Below are positions 52,077-57,252 of a stretch of DNA of 57,252 bases, in pieces. The DNA lies in assembly GCA_934394435.1 (NCBI GenBank), contig CAKRRN010000012.1, forward strand, positions 1 through 57,252, given 5' to 3'. Made by a program: the position numbers and the translations under genes. The stretch is from an uncultured Bacteroidaceae bacterium (lineage in GTDB: Bacteria; Bacteroidota; Bacteroidia; Bacteroidales; Bacteroidaceae). Under the pieces are notes generated by a model. It did not search any database, was not told the DNA's origin, and saw only the letters and a list, made by a program, of their open reading frames with translations. The first letter of the stretch is position 1; every line of letters begins with the position of its first letter.

Positions 52077-53738
52077 ATGACAAACGCGCTGAACATCAGA
52101 TGTAAGAACAATGGGAAATGCATATCCGTTCCTTTTGGAAGCACACTTTACGATGCATACAAACAGGCTGGAATCCAAATGGATTATGGTCCCATTGCCG
52201 CCACCGTGAACAACAAGGTACAGGGAATGAACTACCGCTTCTACAACAGCAAGGACGTGGAATTCCTTTCCCTGCAGTCACCAGCTGGCATGTACACCTA
52301 CACACGTACACTATTCTTCGTGCTTGCAAAAGCAGTAGAAGATCTCTATCCACAAGGTCAACTGATTATCAGCGACCCTGTAAGCCGCGGATATTACTGC
52401 GAGCTTCGCGCCACCGGACAAGCCATCAGTCCCAACATGGTGGAATGCATCAAACATCGCATGCAGGAAATCATCTCTGCTGACATGCCCATCCACCGTA
52501 TACAATGCCCCATCGAAGAAGCCATCAGCATGTTTCAGGAGCGTGGCATGACCAGCAAGGTGCAACTTCTTGAAAGCCAAAGCAATCTCTACACCTACTA
52601 CTACAAGCTCGACAATACGGTAGACTTTTTTTACGGATGTCTGCTCACCCATACTGGACTCATACATCTATTTGACCTAGTGCCCTTCTACGACGGACTG
52701 TTACTACGCATTCCCATGAGAAAGGACCCCTCCAAGCTGGAGCCACTCACACCGCAGACAAAGATGTTAGATGTCATACGCGAGCACCACCACTGGCAAG
52801 AAATTCTGGGAGTACGAACTGCAGGAGAATTCAACAGAACCGTATTGCAAGGAGGAGGCACTCAACTGATCAACGTAAGCGAAGCCTTGCAAGACAAGAA
52901 ACTATCGAACATAGCAGATGAGATTGCACAACGCGGAGCAAAACTGGTACTGATAGCCGGCCCAAGCAGTAGTGGTAAGACCACCACTGCCAAACGTCTT
53001 GCCATCCTACTCATGGCATGTGGGTTGCGCCCACACACTCTCTCAACAGACGATTACTTTGTCAATCGTGTAGACACACCAAAAGACGAAAACGGAGAAT
53101 ATGACTTCGAATGCATCGGAGCCGTAGATACTGCATTCTTCAACAAGCAGATGAAGGCCTTACTCAATGGCGAAGAAGTAGAGTTGCCAAGATATGATTT
53201 CCCATCGGGCGAAAGGGTTTTCGAAGGTAACAAGCTACGGATAGGCAATGAAGATATCATCATCATGGAGGGTCTGCATGCTCTGAACCCATTGCTATCT
53301 GAAATGGTACCTAACGAGAAAAAATTCCGTATCTACGTATCCGCACTTACCACCATACAACTGGATGACCACAACCATATACCCACACAGGATATACGTC
53401 TGCTACGAAGGATATTACGCGACTACAAGTACAGAGGGTACTCTGCACGCGACACCATCAAGCGTCTGCCCAGCGTTACTGCAGGTGAGGAGAAATGGAT
53501 AATGCCTTTCCAAGAACTGGCAGATGCCACATTCAATAGTGCCTTGCTCTATGAGTTAGGAGTCATACGCGCACAAGTAATGCCTATACTGGAACAGGTG
53601 GCTGAGCGGGATCCAGAATATGCTGAAGCAAGCCGTCTGAGACGCTTCCTACGATACTTCCGCGTTGTACCAGAAGAACAAGTACCCCCCACGTCGCTGC
53701 TACGCGAGTTCGCAGGTGGAAGCTCATTCAAATACTGA
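52077..53738 (+). CDS. TGS-domain nucleoside (uridine-type) kinase
   Basis: This 553-residue protein has an N-terminal TGS-like domain (residues about 1-65, VPFGSTLYDAYKQAGIQ). A threonyl-tRNA-synthetase-like second domain follows (about 70-190). The C-terminal P-loop kinase has GPSSSGKTTTAKRLAIL near residue 298 and STDDYFVNR, and then resembles uridine kinase/phosphoribulokinase (IIMEGLHALNPLLSEMV). It is probably a nucleoside kinase; the TGS part suggests a regulatory or RNA link. It lies 32 bp after the sirtuin gene. Confidence 0.88.
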   Translation: MTNALNIRCKNNGKCISVPFGSTLYDAYKQAGIQMDYGPIAATVNNKVQGMNYRFYNSKDVEFLSLQSPAGMYTYTRTLFFVLAKAVEDLYPQGQLIISDPVSRGYYCELRATGQAISPNMVECIKHRMQEIISADMPIHRIQCPIEEAISMFQERGMTSKVQLLESQSNLYTYYYKLDNTVDFFYGCLLTHTGLIHLFDLVPFYDGLLLRIPMRKDPSKLEPLTPQTKMLDVIREHHHWQEILGVRTAGEFNRTVLQGGGTQLINVSEALQDKKLSNIADEIAQRGAKLVLIAGPSSSGKTTTAKRLAILLMACGLRPHTLSTDDYFVNRVDTPKDENGEYDFECIGAVDTAFFNKQMKALLNGEEVELPRYDFPSGERVFEGNKLRIGNEDIIIMEGLHALNPLLSEMVPNEKKFRIYVSALTTIQLDDHNHIPTQDIRLLRRILRDYKYRGYSARDTIKRLPSVTAGEEKWIMPFQELADATFNSALLYELGVIRAQVMPILEQVAERDPEYAEASRLRRFLRYFRVVPEEQVPPTSLLREFAGGSSFKY

Positions 53739-53743
53739 TAAAC

Positions 53744-54202
53744 ATGGAAAAGGAAAAAGAACTGGAGCAGAGAATGGAACAGCAAGGCATAAAGCCGACA
53801 GCCATGCGCTTACTCGTCTACAAGGAATTGGAGCGAAGCGCACGCCCACTCTCTCTCAAAGAGTTAGAAGAACGGATGGAGACTGCCGAACGTAGCACTA
53901 TCTTTCGCACACTCTCACTTTTTCTTCAGCATCACCTTATCCATGGCATTGAGGATGGAAGCGGTGCCTTACGCTATGAGATGTGTACCAGCAGCAACCA
54001 CCACATACATGATGACCAACATGGGCACTTCTATTGTGAATGTTGCCAGCGAACCTTTTGCCTACATGGCATCCCCGTCCCACATGTATCTATGCCAGAG
54101 GGATTCCTTGCCATCGCTGTCAATCTCATGATTAAAGGCATCTGCCCAGAATGTCAGAAAAACAAACATGTAGAAAGGACGCACGAAGGCCACACACACT
54201 AA
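53744..54202 (+). CDS. Fur-family metalloregulator
   Basis: This 152-residue protein has an N-terminal winged helix (RMEQQGIKPTAMRLLVYKEL, STIFRTLSLFLQHHLIH) and a C-terminal metal-binding region. The structural zinc site is FYCECCQRTFC together with CPECQ. Histidines cluster in SSNHHIHDDQHGHF and in the tail EGHTH. It could sense iron, zinc or peroxide (Fur, Zur or PerR type), and the extra histidines lean towards zinc. It is 5 bp after the kinase gene, in the same operon. Confidence 0.9.
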   Translation: MEKEKELEQRMEQQGIKPTAMRLLVYKELERSARPLSLKELEERMETAERSTIFRTLSLFLQHHLIHGIEDGSGALRYEMCTSSNHHIHDDQHGHFYCECCQRTFCLHGIPVPHVSMPEGFLAIAVNLMIKGICPECQKNKHVERTHEGHTH

Positions 54203-54288
54203 AAAAGCTTCTCACACGCGATAGGACAGCGGCTCCTACTCTACTATTAAAAAAGTACAGCGAATTGAGATCTTCTTCCACAAACAAA

Positions 54289-54370
54289 AAAGAATGAGGG
54301 CATATCATTACGCAAACAACTACGCCCAAAGACAGGTCAGCCATCGCGTTGTGATATGCCCTCATTCTTT
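54289..54370. repeat. 19-bp perfect inverted repeat with a 44-nt loop (terminator or small element)
   Basis: AAAGAATGAGGGCATATCA at 54289-54307 is perfectly complementary to 54352-54370. Downstream of the right arm is TTTTCTATTTC, so it can end the Fur transcript. The A-run to the left lets it also stop cysS transcription. The loop is unusually long for a simple terminator. Confidence 0.75.
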
Positions 54371-54417
54371 TCTATTTCTCTCCTCATGCCATTAGGGAGG
54401 AAATAGAGTATCTATCC

Positions 54418-55917
54418 CTACTTATTCAAAGTCCAAGAGAAACCGTCCTTTGTATCCTTCACTTCGAAACCAAGAGCTGCCAACTGGTCACGAATCTGAT
54501 CACTCAAAGCCCAATTCTTTTCTGCCTTTGCCTGCTGACGCTGCTGAAGGAGAATGTCGACCACAGCCCCAAAAGCAGCCTCGCGTGCCTTATTACCTGC
54601 ACCTGTTTCCTCGGCAAGACCCAAGATATCATGGATGAAGACATTCATGACATTATATAATGCCTGTGCCACCTCAGCCGTAATACTGGCTTTTTTGTCA
54701 TTCAAGGTGTTTATCACACGGCATGCATCAAACAGATGGCTAATGACAATAGGACTATTGAGATCATCATTCATCGCATCATAAAGCTTCTGACGCAGTT
54801 CGTCCACATACCTCATCTCTACTGCAGGCTGACCCTTCACCTTCTGCCCCTCAAGCATACGTTTCAAACTCTTCAAACCATCCATCAGTCGGGCAAATCC
54901 TTTCTCGGCTGCCTGTAAAGCCTCATTACCAAAGTCAACAGTACTACGATAATGAGCCTGCAAGATGAAGAAACGTATTGTCATGGGAGAATATGGCTGC
55001 GTCAGCAAGGGATGCTCACCGCTGAAGAACTGGGGAAGAGTGATAAAATTATTATAGCTCTTGCCCATCTTCTTACCATCAATGGTAATCATATTGTTAT
55101 GAATCCAATAATGTACCATCTGACTCCCTTGAGAAGCCACAGCCTGCGCTATCTCACACTCATGATGGGGAAAGATAAGGTCCATGCCACCTCCATGTAT
55201 ATCGAAGTGCTCACCCAGATATTTCTTTCCCATGGCTGTACATTCGCAATGCCATCCTGGGAAACCCTCACTCCAAGGTGATGGCCAACGCATGATATGT
55301 TCAGGCTGAGCCGCTTTCCACAAGGCAAAGTCTGCTTGATTATGTTTCTCACCCACACCTGCCAGATTACGACTTGCGTCCTTCACATTCTCCAGATCAC
55401 GACCTGAGAGAATGCCATAATGGTGGTCACGGTTGTATTTCTCTACATCGAAATACACACTTCCATTACTTACATAAGCATAACCATTGTCCAGTATTTG
55501 CTGCACAAGTTGTTCCTGCTCGATGATGTGTCCTGTGGCATGAGGCTCAATACTGGGAGGCAAACAGCCCAAAGCATTCATTGCATCATGGAAGCGATTG
55601 GTATAATACTGTGCCACCTCCATGGGTTCCAGTTGCTCCAGGCGTGCTTTCTTAGCAATCTTGTCTTCTCCCTCATCGGCATCATGCTCCAAATGACCAA
55701 CATCTGTTATGTTGCGCACATAGCGCACCTTATAACCAATATGCTGCAAATAGCGAAACAGCAAGTCGAAAGTGATGGCAGGACGAGCATGTCCCAAATG
55801 TGCATCGCCATATACCGTGGGACCACACACATACATGCCTACATGTCCTGGATTGATTGGGCGGAAAAGTTCTTTCTGCCTCGTCAGTGTATTATAGATA
55901 ATTAGCGGCTGTTCCAT
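54418..55917 (-). CDS. cysS: Cysteinyl-tRNA synthetase
   Basis: This 499-residue class I enzyme charges tRNA-Cys. Zn ligand Cys31 lies in MYVCGPTVYGDAHLGHARP, with the HIGH-type HLGH at 40-43. GWHCECTAMGKKYLGE and IFPHHECEIAQA hold the other zinc ligands. KMGKS (in KKMGKSYNN) is the KMSKS motif. A C-terminal helical tRNA-binding part follows. It has promoter TAACTTTG 27 bp upstream. Confidence 0.97.
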   Translation of the reverse strand: MEQPLIIYNTLTRQKELFRPINPGHVGMYVCGPTVYGDAHLGHARPAITFDLLFRYLQHIGYKVRYVRNITDVGHLEHDADEGEDKIAKKARLEQLEPMEVAQYYTNRFHDAMNALGCLPPSIEPHATGHIIEQEQLVQQILDNGYAYVSNGSVYFDVEKYNRDHHYGILSGRDLENVKDASRNLAGVGEKHNQADFALWKAAQPEHIMRWPSPWSEGFPGWHCECTAMGKKYLGEHFDIHGGGMDLIFPHHECEIAQAVASQGSQMVHYWIHNNMITIDGKKMGKSYNNFITLPQFFSGEHPLLTQPYSPMTIRFFILQAHYRSTVDFGNEALQAAEKGFARLMDGLKSLKRMLEGQKVKGQPAVEMRYVDELRQKLYDAMNDDLNSPIVISHLFDACRVINTLNDKKASITAEVAQALYNVMNVFIHDILGLAEETGAGNKAREAAFGAVVDILLQQRQQAKAEKNWALSDQIRDQLAALGFEVKDTKDGFSWTLNK

Positions 55918-55943
55918 AATAGATCAGTATTTATTTAGAAGCA

Positions 55944-55951
55944 CAAAGTTA
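55944..55951 (-). promoter_or_regulatory. Promoter -7 element TAACTTTG for cysS
   Basis: CAAAGTTA on plus reads TAACTTTG on minus, 27 bp before the cysS start at 55917. Confidence 0.7.
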
Positions 55952-56205
55952 CAGCATTCTTCCATCACGGCAAAGAACATGGGGCATTATCCATCCTCCA
56001 TCACGAAAAATCACACATCACAGAGAAGTAGAAATTAGTTCCTATGAGATTTCCTACTTCTATCAATTACCAAGTTTGGCATAATCACAGAGAACATTTA
56101 ATAAGAACATCTCGTGAATGTGTCACGATAACTGCTCCACACCCCCACAGAAACAGGACTAAACCACAAGTCTGACATTCGCATCATCAAGCTGTCATGT
56201 TTTCA

Positions 56206-56269
56206 TGAACGTGGAGTGAACGAAAAATGAACGAGATATGAACAAAAATGAACGTAGAGTGAACTTTTA
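56206..56269. repeat. Tandem array with a 21-22 bp unit (ATGAACGnnGAGTGAAC)
   Basis: Units begin at 56206 (22 bp), 56228 (21 bp) and 56249 (21 bp): ATGAACGTGGAGTGAACGAAAA, then two variants. Each unit contains two spaced TGAAC words, so there is an inner period of about 11 bp. Confidence 0.85.
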
Positions 56270-56419
56270 TGAATCATCACTATCAGCACAAAATTATCGC
56301 TGTCTGCTAAAACTCAAAATAAAGTCTCATTTGAATCGGAATCTAATGACAGATTTGTTTTTTATAGATGTCTAATCCTTGGTATGCCACTGGTATAGGC
56401 AAGCATATTGCCAGTTCCG

Positions 56420-56508
56420 CCAGTACCAGTTAGGTGGTACTGGAGTTTTAGTAGACTGATACTCCAGTACCAAGCATATGAAACTGCAGTACCAGCTAGG
56501 TGGTACTG
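56420..56508. repeat. Palindromes built on CCAGTACCA/TGGTACTGG
   Basis: CCAGTACCA 56420-56428 pairs with TGGTACTGG 56435-56443. CAGTACCA 56487-56494 pairs with TGGTACTG 56501-56508. A further single CCAGTACCA lies at 56464-56472. The same word is degenerate at about 56380-56396 (GGTATGCCACTGGTAT). Confidence 0.8.
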
Positions 56509-56634
56509 GATACGATATTAGGCAAACAGTCTCTTTAGTCCTGCTTCTGCGTATTTGCTTCCGCGTCTCACACCCTGTTGCAACAAGGAAGACAAGCTGA
56601 GCGAACCTTAAAATGGTTCATTAGATTTTATGAT

Positions 56635-56769
56635 TGTCCACTAAAAGTTTCAGACCAAAATAAAATTAGGGCTGGATTTCTCGCTTGGAATTCCGCCCTT
56701 TTAGTTACTTTAGTTTTTGCCAAATATAATCTTAGTAACTTTGAACAAAGGCACACATTTTAGCGGACA
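56635..56769. mobile_element. 135-bp element with TGTCC(A/G)CTAAAA inverted ends (MITE-like or IS remnant)
   Basis: TGTCCACTAAAA at 56635-56646 is matched, inverted, by TTTTAGCGGACA at 56758-56769 (11 of 12). Inside are a hairpin AGGGC...GCCCT and, at 56736-56743, TAACTTTG, which could act as an outward promoter. No transposase is present. Target duplications are not evident, so this may be a chance pair. Confidence 0.4.
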
Positions 56770-56774
56770 GCAAT

Positions 56775-56845
56775 AGTAATAAGATCCAGACGAAACGGCT
56801 CAGTTGATTTTCTTAGTTGGAGAAAAATATTTTCCTAGTTAGAAG
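56775..56845. repeat. Dispersed repeat, copy B (first copy 25837-25907)
   Basis: This is an ungapped direct match to the copy ahead of rpsO, including the identical core AGTTGGAGAAAAATATTTTCC. Weaker similarity continues to about 56915. It begins six bases after the 135-bp element. Confidence 0.75.
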
Positions 56846-56980
56846 AAAAAGAAAGAGGACTGCTATAATCGTCTACCATGATCGTTTCATAAAATGGATA
56901 GTGCATCTACCTTTTTTACTGTTTATACCGTGAGAAAACGTATCTACGGAAATCAATAAAAAGTCACTCTAAAAAGTAAT

Positions 56981-57046
56981 ACGGCTTCAATGACCAATGA
57001 AGACGGCTTCAACGACCAATGAAGACGTATTACTTGGCTATTGAAG
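56981..57046. repeat. Tandem array of a 22-bp unit (ACGGCTTCAAnGACCAATGAAG)
   Basis: Units are at 56981-57002, 57003-57024 and a divergent one at 57025-57046. Each unit has CTTCA...TGAAG inverted ends. The array is flanked by AAGTAATACG on the left and CGTATTACTT on the right, an outer inverted repeat. Confidence 0.85.
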
Positions 57047-57115
57047 ACTATATTACTTGCTATACTATCCTATTAGCCATTTTTACCTATGAAAAAACTG
57101 TTGCTTCTATTAGCC

Positions 57116-57170
57116 TATCCCCACTAAATTTCTACTGTGCCATTATTTCCTCATGGTCTATCGGGTGAGC
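57116..57170. repeat. Inverted copy of the 38.5-kb intergenic repeat
   Basis: 57116-57137 is the exact reverse complement of 38508-38529 (22 bp). 57149-57170, read on minus, gives GCTCACCCGATAGACCATGA, a variant of the CCCGATAAACCA motif at 38535. Confidence 0.75.
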
Positions 57171-57209
57171 CATGGAACCTGTCTGGCTACTGCTATGAAT
57201 ATCACAAAA

Positions 57210-57242
57210 ACAGCCCAGTGCAATCTCGTTGCACTGGGCTGT
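57210..57242 (-). terminator. Strong terminator near the right edge
   Basis: ACAGCCCAGTGCAA at 57210-57223 pairs perfectly with TTGCACTGGGCTGT at 57229-57242. A five-T run follows on the minus strand, so it probably ends a leftward gene lying just beyond the window. Confidence 0.85.
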
Positions 57243-57252
57243 CTGAAATTAT

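Larger units (their letters stand above)
55952..57209. other. Gene-free repeat-rich stretch
   Basis: I see no convincing gene in about 1.26 kb; the only ORF above 60 codons (56578-56763) has no recognisable content. The stretch holds two tandem arrays (56206-56269, 56981-57046), a CCAGTACCA palindrome cluster (56420-56508), a small element with inverted ends (56635-56769), a dispersed repeat copy (56775-56845) and a 22-bp inverted copy at 57116-57137. 55952-56200 shows nothing notable. Confidence 0.7.

Noticed and set aside
56578..56763. 61-aa ORF in the right-hand gene-free stretch
   Set aside because: It crosses the inverted-end element and shows no family features. No promoter precedes it at a suitable distance.

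Overview
This window is from a Bacteroidota chromosome, most likely order Bacteroidales and perhaps a Prevotella-type genome. I infer this from the sequence itself. Most operons are preceded by the Bacteroidota promoter -7 element TAnnTTTG, and few genes have a Shine-Dalgarno sequence. Lineage-typical genes are present: a FimB/Mfa2-like lipoprotein, meso-diaminopimelate dehydrogenase, DUF1080 with a Tat-exported Gfo/Idh oxidoreductase, YfhO, and a C26-M19 peptidase fusion. There are no rRNA or tRNA genes, no CRISPR array and no intact insertion sequence. It reads as ordinary core chromosome with repeat-rich intergenic gaps.

Layout, 0-12 kb. A divergent leader region (1-410) holds a minus-strand promoter, repeats and a terminator-like hairpin ahead of an edge-truncated ORF. 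Next come two small unknown genes and a secreted endonuclease/exonuclease/phosphatase protein; then metG with a Wzx-type flippase and a GT14 transferase; a fimbrillin-type lipoprotein; an unlisted 47-residue membrane protein with its own promoter and strong terminator; a lone Wza-like export lipoprotein; a beta-carbonic anhydrase; a HAD hydrolase; and an OprP-like porin at the tail of the leucine operon.

11.6-18.2 kb is a minus-strand leucine operon, leuA-leuC-leuD-(95-aa unknown)-second alpha-IPMS/citramalate-type synthase-leuB. 18.3-25.5 kb is an L-rhamnose utilisation block: a GH78 rhamnosidase, then rhaB-rhaA-rhaT-rhaD, which together would free, import, isomerise, phosphorylate and split L-rhamnose. 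25.5-29.1 kb holds a possible structured RNA, rpsO with a stem-loop leader, and a large YfhO membrane protein.

29.3-34.3 kb is a five-gene minus-strand surface glycan operon (LicD, acyltransferase, three glycosyltransferases). 34.6-38.4 kb encodes an exported Gfo/Idh oxidoreductase and a HEAT-DUF1080 protein, a pair that fits a 3-keto-glycoside (redox) route of sugar cleavage. 38.8-51.2 kb is mostly minus-strand: an ArnT-like transferase, ddh, a phytase-like protein with a U32 peptidase, an Lrp-C26/M19-glutaminyl cyclase-SufE-DusB run, and three FKBP-type prolyl isomerases. 51.3-54.2 kb (plus) carries a Zn-cysteine-less sirtuin, a nucleoside kinase and a Fur-family regulator. cysS follows, and the last 1.3 kb is gene-free.

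The most unusual features are intergenic. Tandem arrays with a 21-22 bp period occur at three separate places (38.6, 56.2 and 57.0 kb). A 71-bp repeat is shared between 25.8 and 56.8 kb. A CCGATAAACCA-type motif and a perfect 22-bp inverted copy recur in several gaps. A 135-bp element bounded by TGTCC(A/G)CTAAAA inverted repeats lies at 56.6 kb. I did not find an unmistakable new multi-gene defence or enzymatic system; the best candidates are flagged in the findings.
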